Origin: Chrysopilus asiliformis
Lineage: Eukaryota; Arthropoda; Insecta; Diptera; Rhagionidae
Assembly (NCBI GenBank): GCA_964034945.1
Contig: OZ035962.1
Coordinates: forward strand, 66,173,274 to 66,237,273
Length of the DNA: 64,000 bases
Reading direction: 5' to 3'
Shown: positions 32,915 to 45,000 of the stretch, piece after piece
Layout of the letters: every line of letters starts with the position of its first letter
How positions within the stretch are numbered: the stretch's first letter is position 1
The notes under the pieces: generated by a model
The model's input: only the letters and a program-made list of their open reading frames with translations
Databases searched by the model: none
Told to the model about the DNA's origin: nothing
Translations under genes and position numbers: made by a program

Positions 32915-33650
32915 TCAATAAGGACGCTGGAAGTTTGTTAGGTTATAGCGGCCATGTTGTTAAAGCAACATCTGTCAAATTTGTTGTGAATTGTTCAGTA
33001 GTGTATGGCAAATTATCATGGAAGGTTATAGCGTTAAACGGCGTGTGTAAATCATCAAATTTGTTGCAGTTGGAAGTTGACCCAAATTTCGCCAATAAAA
33101 AATCATCTTTAGCGACGAGGCTAATTTTTGGATGAATGGATATGTGAACAAGCAAAATTGTCGGATTCGGGGCGATACCAATCCAACGAAACTGGCATTT
33201 CCATAACCGTCAACGGCGAGCGCTACAGATCGATGATAAGTATTGTGGCCTAAACTGGATGATATGAATACCGACAGCATGTGGTTCCGACAGGACGGCG
33301 CTACATGGCACACAACAGATGCCAGGATGGACATTCTGCACGAGTGATTTGAGGGCATGATTATCTCGCGCGGCGGCGACGTCAACTGGCCACGCCTTTA
33401 GACTTCTTCCTTTGGGCCTATCTTAAATCGCAAGTTTATGCGAATAAACACCAAACAATGAATGCCCTCAAAGCCAACATAACGAACGACATCCAGCAAA
33501 TTCAGCCAGATTTATGCGACAAAGTCATCGAAAATTGGAACTCCCGAATACGTGCCACCAGGCAAAGCCGCGGCGGACATTTGAACGACGTTATATTCCA
33601 TACTTAGTGCCATAACTTATTCTTTCAAACAAAAAAAAAATTGAGTGAAT
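32915..33650 (+). mobile_element. mariner-superfamily transposon relic
   Basis: The left part begins with GGTCTTTCAATAAGGACGCT, which resembles the ends of the mariner group carrying this kind of transposase. The matching right end is not recognisable. It contains a decayed transposase (33102-33607). Length and content suggest internal deletions, including the first half of the coding region. Confidence 0.65.
33102..33607 (+). pseudogene. mariner-type transposase, catalytic half, broken
   Basis: Segments in three frames recover the DDE/D domain: IIFSDEANFWMNGYVNKQNC with the first Asp, MWFRQDGATWHT with the second, and PLDFFLWAYLKSQVYANKHQ with the third. It then runs through DKVIENWNSRIRATRQSRGG to a stop at 33605. 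The order FSDE ... WFxQDGATxHT ... LDFFLW ... VIENWxSRI is that of a Tc1/mariner transposase with an aspartate third residue. There are at least two deletions (after GDTNP, and a few codons before PLDFF), plus stops and frameshifts. It cannot make an active enzyme. The C-terminal 70 codons are surprisingly clean. Confidence 0.8.
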
Positions 33651-33977
33651 ATCTTACACACAACTTGTTTTATTCACCACAAGATAATTTGAAAAGGAAT
33701 TTTTCTCGGTTACTCCTAGTGACATCTGTTATTAGAGCAAGGAGGTCAAACTGGTATATGTTTATATTTGTATAATCAAAATAGAGAGAATATAATCTAG
33801 AGAGTGGATCATAGATGCCACCTATCTATGACGATTGTAGTAGGATCTACTACTATTTTGGTCCTGGAAAATTCCCTACGCACTAAAAAGTTTTATTTAC
33901 TATCAGAATTCCTGGAAAGTTTTTTGTTGATAGAATGTTGGTATTATGAATGATAAAGCTATTTAGCTTTAGTTATA

Positions 33978-35244
33978 CACGGAAAAAAATATTTTCTAGA
34001 ATCAAGAAAAACTAGGAAGCTTATGGCACCGTCCAACATTTTTCTTAAATCTAGTCACATTTCGGTTACTTATATGGAGAAAATGTTACTTCATTTTAAA
34101 CTGATTATAGAAATCGGTTACTTAAATTGAGAAACATGTTTCTTAATTTCGACCGCTCTTTAAAAATCGGTTACTGAAATCAAGAAACATGTTTCTTAAT
34201 TTCAGCTGCTTTATCAAAATCGGTTACTTAAATTGAGAAACGTGTTTCTTAATTTCGACCGCTCTTTAAAAATCGGTTACTGAAATCAAGAAACATGTTT
34301 CTTAATTTCAGATGCTTCCGCTGTCGGAAGATTGCATGTGTTGGTTGGTGTATGAAAATGTGGCTAGGTTTTACATGTGTTGTGTTTTGTTGATAATTTA
34401 CACATAGGAAAGAAAGAAAAACCGCATCCACGAGTATATCGGTTATCTTTACTCCAACATAGGTACACGTAAAAATTCCTAGGTTTCCTAACTAGTTAAA
34501 CTATGGTATCGGTTCGAGGATTTCTCCCGAAAACCTCAAAGCCGATTGCACGGTTTATGGCCAAAAAAATCAACTAATATTTACTAAATATTAGTTAATT
34601 TCAGTTCGATTATTTTTCCTTTTATATGTCTATTCTGCTGTTTATATGCGAATTATAAAAGAAGATAAATATTTAGAAAATATTTTCTTGATTCTAGTAA
34701 CCGAAAATTTTATTGATTGTCGTTACTAAATTTAAAACAATATTTTCTTGATTCTAGTAACCGATTTTTAACGAGCGGTGGGAATTAAGAAACATGTTTC
34801 TTAATTTAAGTAACCGATTTTTTAAAATCAGCTCAATTTAAGAAACATGTTTCTTAATTTTAGTAACCGTTTTTTATAAAGCAGCTGAAATTAAGAAACA
34901 TGTTTCTTAATTCTAGTAACCGAAAATTTCACGGTGCAAAAATGTTTCTTAATTCGAGAAAAATGTTACTAAATACCGGTTGATGATTTAACAGAAAATG
35001 TTACTAAATTCAAGACAAAAGTGTCTTGATTTCAGTAACGGAACGACATGATGTTGACACAGAAAAATATGATTTTGGTAAAAATCTCAAGTTTCTTGAT
35101 TTAAGTAACAGTTGGTGTGATCCATAAAATCCGTTACTGTATTCAAGAAAAATGTTACTAAATACTAGTAACTGAAAATTTTGAGCCACTTTTATGGGTT
35201 TAGCAACATGTTTCTTAAATTAAGAAACAACATTTTTCTCCGTG
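33978..35244. mobile_element. foldback element with short-palindrome arrays
   Basis: The ends CACGGAAAAAAAT and, inverted, CACGGAGAAAAATG have TA on both sides (33976-33977, 35245-35246). Each arm carries a tandem series of ~50-55-base units made of a GGTTACT block followed by the palindrome AAGAAACATGTTTCTT. Four such palindromes lie at 34130-34305 and three at 34788-34905, with a partial one near 35205. Arms and units are inverted relative to each other about a unique centre (34320-34680). This is the architecture of foldback transposons; no coding sequence was recognised. Confidence 0.8.
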
Positions 35245-35246
35245 TA

Positions 35247-37014
35247 CAAATTCGTATATGGACATAGGTAGAAAAGGTTTTTTTTTCAAAATCTGCTACT
35301 ATTAGTATTAATCTACTACTATTTTTGGCACAATCTACTTCCCTCCAAAGGCAAATTGGTGACATCACTGGAGTGGATATCAACACTTAAGTGTACTAAC
35401 TCCAATTATAACAGTCTACTAGTCCAGCTAGAACAGCTTTTTGTCCAGATTAGAACAGTCTGTAAACAAAACACTATACCACTTTATATATTTTTTTTTT
35501 GATATTTCGGCCATGAGTTTTTTTTACTTATATTAACCGATTTCAGTTATTTAGGCAATTATTTGCAACAATAAATCAAATTTTTAAAGTTTTCACGAAC
35601 GTTTTTCAGCTCTGCGACCATTTTTATACGTCCCATTACTCACTATCCTTCTAGCCCAAATGACTTTTTTAATTACCCAGATTTTATGTTTAAGTCACAT
35701 GAAAGTTTTTGAAATACCTTAAAGTTCACTCAAAAAATAGAAAAAACGGTTTGTAGACGTTTTATTTGTTCTTTCAAAATGTTTACGAAAGTTTTTCGAA
35801 AAGTTCACTCTACGAACAATTAAGGATACTAACAATTTTTACATTTAAATATTTTTAGTCTTTCTTGGCTAATTGCGCATTTTAAGTGTTAATATTTTTC
35901 CTAGAAATAAACTTTTCTTGTGGTGACCACATCACTGTTTGCTCTAATGCGACTTGATATTGAACCTTGGCAAGTTTAATATGCGGCGAATTTTTTTAAT
36001 TTATTAAACCAAAATCTCAGATCTTAAATATTTTAAAAAAAATCTATGAAGCCGTTTTTTTAATTTATCCATGATGTTATTCAGATATTTGAATGTGTGC
36101 TTTGGAATAACCTCTTGCTAATTAATTTTCCAACCAGAAGATCAAGTTATAGTTTTTGCCCCTTTGGTATGTTTTTTGTTAATTGGTTTTTAATATATAA
36201 TTCATATTACTACGTTTTAGACAAGAAATTCAAAGGTGATTTCTTTATTTATAAAAACTGTTTGATGGTCGTTAAAACTTTCTATTGTTAAAAAATCCAA
36301 TTTGACCGAAACTTGACTTTCTTATAACAAATCTTGCCCCCAGCGCATTCTCGTTCTATAATGTATAAAGAAAGATATCACAAAATCAATGTGAAGGAAT
36401 GTGAAAATTTATATTTTCTTTAATTTTCAAATTCTACAATGTTGGCAGAGGGGGATTTAGACAATCTGAGGACCTGGACGCATGAAAATTCGAGGCTCTC
36501 ATGACAATTTTAAACTCTAATGGCGGGTTTCACGAAATTTAAAGCGACCACTAAATCGAATTAGCGGATTTATTACATATTTCCTTTATTTCATCGAACC
36601 AGACTGTTGCTTACTAAATTGAAACCTCAAAAGCGTATACCGCTATCAAATCAGGAAAAAATTTAGTATCGCGGGGGTATATGCCAGTGAGGGAAGGAAA
36701 TATTGTTATGGTTTCAGCCACAATTACGTTTTCTTTAATATTTCTGCTTTTTAATTTCTTCTAAATCGGACCGTTAGTTTTTGAGTAATTACCAAAAAAC
36801 CCCTTTTTGCATATCACCCCGTAAGGGGAAACCCCCTTAAAACCGAATTAATGCCCGTCGAATATTTTTCATAGTCCAATAAACTCTTTTTAAACAAGGG
36901 AGGATAATTCATTTCCAAAAAAGGTAAAACAGTATATTTGCGCCAACAAACAAATAGGATCAACAAGTATATAGATTTGTTCTGGAAATTTGCGTCTAAT
37001 ATCAAAAGTTAATA
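35247..37014. other. AT-rich DNA, no gene or element termini seen
   Basis: Nothing beyond short frames. TCAAAAAATAG/GTTTTTGAGT phrases occur but do not form a bounded repeat. Confidence 0.45.
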
Positions 37015-37233
37015 TACAGGGTGAGTCACAACTACTGTCAGCAAATAAAAATGCTGTAAAAAATAAAATAATGTACGGATTTCAAAGAGTAATATATTTT
37101 TTGTTTACAGACATAAAAAAATTTAATAATTAATTGCGCAGTTCAAATCTGTCTCCTTTCTCCTTAATGGTGAGATGTAAACAAACGTTTGAAAAATGTA
37201 TTGCAGCTGGCACGCACTATTTTCTGTGGCATT

Positions 37234-37431
37234 TCATCCCATATCTTTACTAATGCTTCTTGCCGTTTTCTTTGGTCCACCTGTGCGGAGAATTTTCCAT
37301 GTACCTGTCTCGCTAAATCGTTTTATAGTCCGGAAGATAAATCTTTTATTGACACCAACATCTCTAAGGCGTTTAAGGGTAGCAGGATCACAACGAGCTC
37401 TCTTTTTGCGCCCACGTTTTTTATAACTTAT
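37234..37431 (-). pseudogene. Tc1/mariner transposase N-terminal helix-turn-helix
   Basis: The minus-strand frame reads RGRKKRARCDPATLKRLRDV then GVNKRFIFRTIKRFSETGTW and RTGGPKKTAR. The pattern LxxxGVxKxxxxRTIKRFxETGTxxxxxRxGxPKTART is the helix-turn-helix and linker of the Tc1/mariner DNA-binding region. Just 5' of it lies the family L copy, so the natural start is lost; downstream the frame ends near the element end with no catalytic domain. It is therefore a deletion derivative. The clade (for instance the rosa-like group) is not certain. Confidence 0.7.
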
Positions 37432-37432
37432 A

Positions 37433-37841
37433 ATGCAAAACATAACAAAAGCTATAATTGCCAATCTGGCAATCATTGGAGACCCGTATGGTGATATTCG
37501 TATCAAAATTCGAACAGTTGTACCAAAATTCCACTTTGAAGTCAAACTTTCCAATAAGATTTTTTAAAATTTATTCCAATCAGATTTTGATGTATGGGAG
37601 TTTTATGTAGAATCATATCCTAAATAACTTTTTTTCTTGCACTTTTTTGATAAGATGCACCGTTTTTGAGATATTCACAAAAACCGTTTTCGTTCGTATG
37701 GGGGGTACCCCCCCCCCCCCTAATGGTCCATTTTTGCCCATTAACGAACTTAGCCTCGCATTTTACGAAAAACGAATCTGCGCAAAATTTTAAGTCTCGA
37801 GCTCAATCCGTGCGCCCGCAATCCGCGCCACAGACAGACGG

Positions 37842-37887
<46 letters not shown>

Positions 37888-38056
37888 GGACAGACAGACA
37901 GACGGACAGACAGACGGACATGCTAAATTCAACTTTTTTTATCATTCTAAACACACTGATGTAATTCATTTTTTGTGCGATGACGGGATCTTGGCGTTAC
38001 AAACGGTAAGGCAAAGTTAATATACCCTTTGGTTTCACCATACGGGTATAAAAAGC
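37433..38056 (+). repeat. interspersed repeat family L, copy D
   Basis: A near full-length copy from AACATAACAAAAGCTATAAT to TTCACCATACGGGTATAAAA, with the CAGACAGACGGACAG tract at 37831-37920. It is nested in the Tc1/mariner-type element. With copy A it defines both family ends. Confidence 0.8.
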
Positions 38057-38114
38057 AATAAAATTATTCTATAAAGAATAAACTGATTCGCTGGGGAAAA
38101 ATACCAGATTGATA

Positions 38115-38182
38115 CCTAAACTCCACTGACAGTAGTTGTGACTCACCCCTAAACTCCACTGACAGTAGTTGTGATCGACACA
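38115..38182. repeat. 33-bp tandem duplication at a transposon end
   Basis: CCTAAACTCCACTGACAGTA then GTTGTGA occurs twice in a row, once as the end of the mariner-type element and once just outside it. The duplication spans the terminal repeat, so it postdates insertion. Confidence 0.75.
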
Positions 38183-38919
38183 AAACTTTCCTCTGCTATA
38201 GGAATAAGTTCTTGGCGATTGTGAGTAGATGCCGCTAGCTGCTCCGCATGCACGCGTTCCCATCCGGCATTACATGGCTTTGGAAGGTGTATGTGGGAGC
38301 TATCACACTGTATGTGACGTTTGTTGGAAGCGTAAACTATTATTTTTCTCTTACTGAAAATGTCGCGCTTTGTACCGAGTAAGGGATCTATATCCCATCA
38401 GATAGTTAGGCGGCACTTTTTTCGTCATACTGTGTAGGTAATTGGTCATCATCAACTCGATAACTCAAAGTTCCCAATCAACTGCGACTTAGCGAAGTTC
38501 GACTGTAACACGAAATACCTAAAAATTGCATGGAAAAATGCAAAACTGTTGTACCCTATAAATGAAAGTTCATTATCACTAAGATCCGCTATATATTTTA
38601 AGATCAAACATAACCGTAAACTTTCTTGACTCGAAATCTTTGAGCAATCTTGTACAGATGGACAGAAAGTTTTTAGTCGCATCTCCACATGATTTTTTTT
38701 TGTTGCAACAATACTTTTACTACATACATTAGTAAATATTAACTTATAAAAATTTTAGCGAGACTTAAACTTTACTTTTGCAATTTTTACTCAACATTGA
38801 GAATTTACATGTTATAAAAATTTTACGACAAAACAATTCTTTCGTGTTCACTTTAATTTCAACAATTAAATGTCTTTAATCATCTTTCAGTCTTTTCATT
38901 CCTTTTATTTTTGTTTCAG
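38183..38919. other. region just upstream of the first Ptr coding exon
   Basis: This is probably intronic, since the ATG at 38920 directly follows the acceptor TTTTGTTTCAG. No 5' untranslated exon could be pinned down. A frame starting ATGTCGCGCTTTGTACCGAG at 38358 ends early and is not recognised. Confidence 0.4.
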
Positions 38920-39050
38920 ATGGCGTGTGGGATATCATGTGTGGATAATGCTTTAAACAGATCATTTTTTCGACTAGGAATTTTTATAGGTAAAAATCCA
39001 GGATATTTTATAATTATACCAATACTCTTAGCACTGTTATGTATGACTGG
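38920..39050 (+). CDS. Ptr: Ptr coding exon 1 (start codon, TM1)
   Basis: The exon begins with ATG immediately after TTTTGTTTCAG and ends at ACTGG|GTAAGT, with two bases of codon 44 left over. It encodes the cytoplasmic N-terminus and TM1 (GYFIIIPILLALLCMTG). Because the acceptor touches the ATG, this is an internal exon of the transcript. Confidence 0.92.
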
Positions 39051-42000
39051 GTAAGTTTAATTTATTGTGTAATTTCGATTTTTTTAACTTCCTGTAAATA
39101 AAATTTATCTTTAAGATACCAACAATTAAAATATGAAATAGATCCAGAATATTTATTTTCACCAGTCCGCGGGGAAGGGAAAACAGAACGCGCTATTGTT
39201 GAAAGCTTTTTCAAAGTCAACTACACACATCGATTTAACGTGGGGAGGATAACACGACCAGGTAAGATCCCCTATGCAAATCACTTCAACATTCCACGAC
39301 TTTAACGAGAGGTTTCAAAAAACCTATTATGGGAATTAATATAAATAGTAGTGCTACCCAAACAGCATTCATATCAAACTTTACGTTCGCGGTTGACATA
39401 TACGTCGTGAGGATATATGTCTAACGCCAACGTCACGGCTGACATAAATGCTGTTTGGGTACAGATAAAAATCATCAACCGCAAAAAGTTTTTTATACAT
39501 AAAAATTTAATTGAAACAGCTATATACAAATTTATAACTAAAAAATTTTTATAGAATTGAATTTAATGTTTCTAAATGTTTAAAGACATAATGGATCCTT
39601 TCTTTTTTTTTTATTTTTTGAGTGTGCTTCTTTTTCTCTGTGGGTAATTTTTTTTAAATAAACTAAAATTGAAAATTACTTAATTGCCGAAGTATTTTAC
39701 TAAAAAACCGTTATATTCAAAGTACGATTTTTCCATTTGTATTTATGGGAGGGTCAAGCAGAGAAAAAAATCGTGTACATTTTTAACTACATATATCTCT
39801 CGTAATATTCTCGATCCACTACCGAAAATATCATTAAATATCGTTGGCTGGTTCTAAATATAGCAGGTGAGGGGATCAGAGGGAAGGAGAACTACTATTG
39901 CAAACATGCCTAAACAAATCCGCAAGCAATTCAACGCAATTTCGGTCAATGTTCTCCGTTGAGGGGTTTAAAAGTTACTTCTTTGATAGCTACAAACGAA
40001 CGCACATACCTACTCTTCCTTGAAAAGGATATGCAATAAAAATTGCGTTGCAGGAAAAATATTTAGTTAAAGAATGCATATAAGCAGCCATTTTTTTGAA
40101 AAACTGTGCCGCAGGCGAAATTTTTTAAATTTCATAGTTGAATCAACTAACAGTTGCCAAAAAAGTGTATCTTGATATTTAGTCCTTTGTTAGGTCCAAA
40201 GTTGATGCAGTGAACTTCCAAATGTCTTGAAAATTCGCCTAATGCACCGCCTCAGAAAAATAACGCTCTAACTTGGCGTCTTTATGCTAGAACTCAGCAT
40301 AAATTCCTTTTTCATAAAATGCAAGGCTAAGTTCGTTAATGGACAAAAATGGACCATTAGGGGGGTATCCTTCATACGAACGAAAAGGATTTTTGCGAAT
40401 ATCTCAAAAATGGTGCATCTTATCAAAAAAGTGCTTAGGATATAATTCTACATAAAACTTCCATACATCAAAATCCGATTAGAATAAATTTTAAAAAATC
40501 TTATTGAAAAGTTTGACGTCAAAGTGGAATTTTGAACAACAGTTCGCCGTTCACTTAAACTTCGAACAATGCCGGTTTTAAATAATTGCCAAATTAGCAT
40601 TTATAGCTTTTGTTATGTTTAAAGTATTATAAATTTACCAAATCACGAAAGAATATTTCGATCATGTTGCAAAGTCACCGGTTTAAATTTGTTGTACGTA
40701 TATAAAATTTACATCCAGCTAGTAACGATTTTACCCCACTACCTCGGCATGCGGCAAATACGGCGCAAAATATAAAAAAAAACTTAAAAAAATATCTAAA
40801 AAAATATATTAATCTGAAAATCTTATCAATAAGCTCAAGATTTTTTTTAGTTTCGCTATTTTAACTAGAAATGTATCGTGGCTTCAAACAGCAGAATGCT
40901 GGCATGAACATTAACAAATAAGTGGTACGAGCTTATTGATATTAAGATATTTCGATTGGTTTTCTGCTGTTTTTGCTGTCAAGGGAAAGTTTAATTAAAT
41001 ATGGAATCGAACATGTGCCAAAAATCTTAAATCGATGACCTGAAAAACTGGTTTCGACAACTTGCAATATTTTTATTAGTTTTAACAAATGCAATGAAAT
41101 TTTTTAAATAAGTATTAAATGTAATTTTGGATTTTGAAGCACAATCATTGTATATTAATTGTTTTGCGTAACAATATCGTAAATAATTTTAATAATTATT
41201 TATAATCGATGAATTCAACATTGTATGAACATTGAACATATCTCAAACACGGGAGACATTGAAAATACTAAATTATTCTTTAACTAAAATAACACTATGC
41301 AACACTAAAAAAATTCACCGATATCTTGAATAGTGAGTCCACAGAACTATATAACATAGAACAACTGTCACCATACAAAGCTCTGCTGAAAAATGGTCCC
41401 AAAAGTATTTCCCTCTTTATCGTACTTGAACGCATCCACTGAACTGTGTAAGGTCGCGAAATTCAAATTTAGTTTGCCGCGAAATTCAAATTTCACAAGT
41501 TTGAGACTAACTTTAGGCGCAAACAAATAACTTTAGGCGCCAACTTGACTCGTTTTGATTCAATGAACTGTATTGAAATGGGACCATTTGAGACAGCAAA
41601 TCGAGCGATCTAGTATATCTATGAGTGAGTCGTATTAGGTACACCTAGTATAAAATAAAATTTTATTTAGATATCACATCTCTTAGAGCCTGTTCACATT
41701 GGTTGGAATAGTCCGCCTAATTAGGACAGAAACTGGCAACATTAAGGCAAGGTGATGAAGTGAGACTGCTGATAGAAAAATCATCCTCAAAACTAAAATC
41801 TCCGTTATCAGAGTTCCGCCTGTCGTGCTCTGATTGGTTGACTGCCACACTGAATGTGTTCCATTATCAATATTGTTTCGGTCGCCTTCGATGCAACACG
41901 TCGCAGAGCAAAAGGCAGCCACGTATTACTTACAATTCTTTAGAAATGTTCCGTTTCCCAAATGTTTCACGCCAGGCTGATTGTTCACAGCTACTGGTTC

Positions 42001-45000
42001 AAATAGTCTCAATCTGAACACGAGCAATATTTCATCCGACCTATTTAGGTGGACTATTTCAACCAATCTGAACATGGTTATAACAGAGATAACTAGTGTT
42101 ATGTTTATACTCTATGTGATATATAGGAGTATATTAGATTTAGTATACCATTTGTAACGCATCGAACCAATCTTCGGACACAAAAATAAACGACACCAGG
42201 GTGTTTGGGATGATAAAAGATTTGCATTTCCGGATGTCCGTCTGTATGTCGGTCCGTGAACACCAACACTTTCAAAAGGTTTGAGCTAGAGACTTGAAAT
42301 TTTGTATAGTTACGTTTCTCGTAATTGGCTAAACTCATATATACATCAAAATCCAATCGAGCCACTCCTTTCCCCTCTGCTATAAATAAAAAATGGATTT
42401 AAAAAAAAATATTTCTGTCATCATATAGAGTATTTGAGGATTGGCCCTTAGCAATTGTAGCTTTTCTCATTTTTAAAAGTGAGTTTGAGTTTTGTAGGAA
42501 AGACAGATCCACTGAAGTGTCGTTGTTGTCCGGGCCAATATTTTACTTACATGTGAACTATTCCTGATGTAAAAATACAGCAATCACCCTGCTGAACAAA
42601 TGAGACTTTTTTTTGTGTTGCTAAAGATATATAACTATTTACAGCCTTATTAATAAACGTTAGTTAACTTTTATCAATGGTTTACGCAGTGGATAACTCG
42701 AAATTCTTATTAATAAAAAATTTTAAGAGTTAACTGACGTTAGTTAACTCTGTGTTGGCTAACATACCGATTCCCTCGAGTTAACGAGTTGATAACTCTT
42801 GACGGCACATAACTCTTGCAATAATGACTATAAGAAACAATGATCCATTAAAAAATAGCAATTTATGTTATTATAATTATATTATCTTATCACTTGAACA
42901 CCACTTTTCTGATCGCTTTCCTTCAATTTTTAAATTTTCCACTTTTAATTACTTTGCAGTGAATCACAATTAAAATAAAAACATTAATTTCACTCCTATT
43001 TTAATATTGTCTCCAAGGAAACGGATTTAAAAAACCAAAATATGACTTATTTTAATATCGTCTCCAAGGAAACGGATTTAAAAAACCAAAATTTGACTTA
43101 AATGTAAAAGATTTTCGTATTTTTTGGTACAATTCGGCACAAGGGTTGCCGTATTCCAGCTAAATTTTTAAATAAAATACGAGTTAGCTATTATATGGAG
43201 GAAAATTTTTTATTAATAAGAATAGTTATCTAATGGATAAGTTTGCTATCTCGGAGTTAGTTAGCACATGAGTTATCTCCGTGTTAGGGATTTTTTATTA
43301 ATAAGGCTGTTAGTGTTTAACCATTGAACCATTTCTGATTTATGGTTTATACTCGACCTTTTAGCATTAAATCCTATTGGAATTTCTCGGCTTATATAAG
43401 GTCTGCTCTGATGACGGTGAGCCAGCTTTCCATACCAGAAACAGGGGTGGCTTCATGTAACTTATTTTCGATCGACTAATTGGTCGAAGGAAATCTTTCG
43501 TCGACCAAAACTGATTAAACAGGAGGACACTCTCTCTGGTGCACACGATATAAGAGTCTTTTCTGGGTAAATCCGAATCTGATAGTAATTTGACTGTACC
43601 AGCTCTACTTTTTCCGATATGGTGAGTAACTCATAAATGTTTATAATCTGGAAATCAACAAGTATTTTTTCCTTCATATCTGAAAAAGTAAAGCTGGTAC
43701 AGCCAAACCACTGCCAGATTCGAATTCAGCGACCCCAAATTACCCAGAAAAGACTCTTATATCGTGTGCACCAGAGTGAGTGTCCTCCTGTTTAATCAGT
43801 TTTGGTCGACGAAAGATTTCCTTCGACCAATTAGTCGATCGAAAATAAGTTACATGAAGCCACCCCAGGCTCCTGATGGGTTTTCAGTGCAGACATGTCC
43901 GACCTGTTGATGGGGGGGAAATTTGGATGTGAAAACATCCGCAAAAATAATATAATTTTGTTGTTTTTGCAGACCTTATAAGCCGAGAAATTCCAATAAA
44001 GATATATAACGATAATTTGACGTCACTGAATAAATATCTGAAGTGAAAAAATAAAATTTAGTTTTAGAAAGAAACCCCGCATGGCAAAAAATCCTGGCGT
44101 ATTTTTCAATCCAAAAATTATATTGACAAAATTTTAATACTATTTTGGATTATAATTTAATAGGTACATGCAAATTATTGAAAATATTTTTGTCTTTTTT
44201 GCCTTCCTATTTTAATAATTTTTTATTATATGTATATTGAACTTTAATACTTTCAACATTTATGTCTAGAATTTGATTAAAATTGTAGATTTTATTACTA
44301 AAGTTAACCAAAAAAAATTCTAATTCATACTATTTGATTAGAATTTTGCATAGGATCACATATAAATCTAGTGTAATACAATTTTGATTGGAATTTAATC
44401 CAAGAGTTTTTTGTAAGTGATTAAATTTTTTTTGGTTCGGAAATTTTTATGTGTCTCCCGAACAAGAGCCAATCTGGCCGAAGCAGAACTATTCAGATTC
44501 GGAATCAGCAATTTCAAATTATCTAAAAATGATTGAAATATCTTCGGCAACAAAATGACTGTTGAGCAGTTTTATTACACAGCCTCTTATACAATATTCT
44601 TGTCGCGCAATTACAAATGCAAAGAAAATAACTTGTTAGCGATTTTGCATTTGTCAAAAGCGACAACTTTATAAAAAAAAAGTTTTTCAAAAATCTTTAT
44701 TAAAATTTAACTATAGTTTTTACATCTAAAAATTAGTTGCAATATTTTATTGACACTAAATGCTTTTTACATAATTTAAGATTTAGTCTATCTGGAAAAA
44801 TTTTATTGCCAGTACGTGACAATTGGTCTAAAACTACCTACCATTACGACATTTTTGAGGGAAACAATTTAAAACTTTACTGAGCGCTTAAATCGTCACA
44901 AAGGCCATTCAATTATTATTTTAATTATGCATTTTTTTTCAAGAGAAGTGAACAAATGAATAATACTATTTTCGTATTCATTTTATTTGCAACAAGATTT

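Larger units (their letters stand above)
37017..38149 (-). mobile_element. Tc1/mariner-type element with family L inserted
   Basis: The ends CAGGGTGAGTCACAACTACT and, inverted, GGGGTGAGTCACAACTACTG are flanked by TA (37015-37016, 38150-38151). The minus strand carries the start of a transposase at 37234-37431. The region in front of it is replaced by a complete family L copy (37433-38056). Confidence 0.8.

Noticed and set aside
38358..38435. Short frame MSRFVPSKGSISHQIVRRHF upstream of Ptr
   Set aside because: Ends after 25 codons. It superficially resembles a transposase start, but no element ends or continuation were found.
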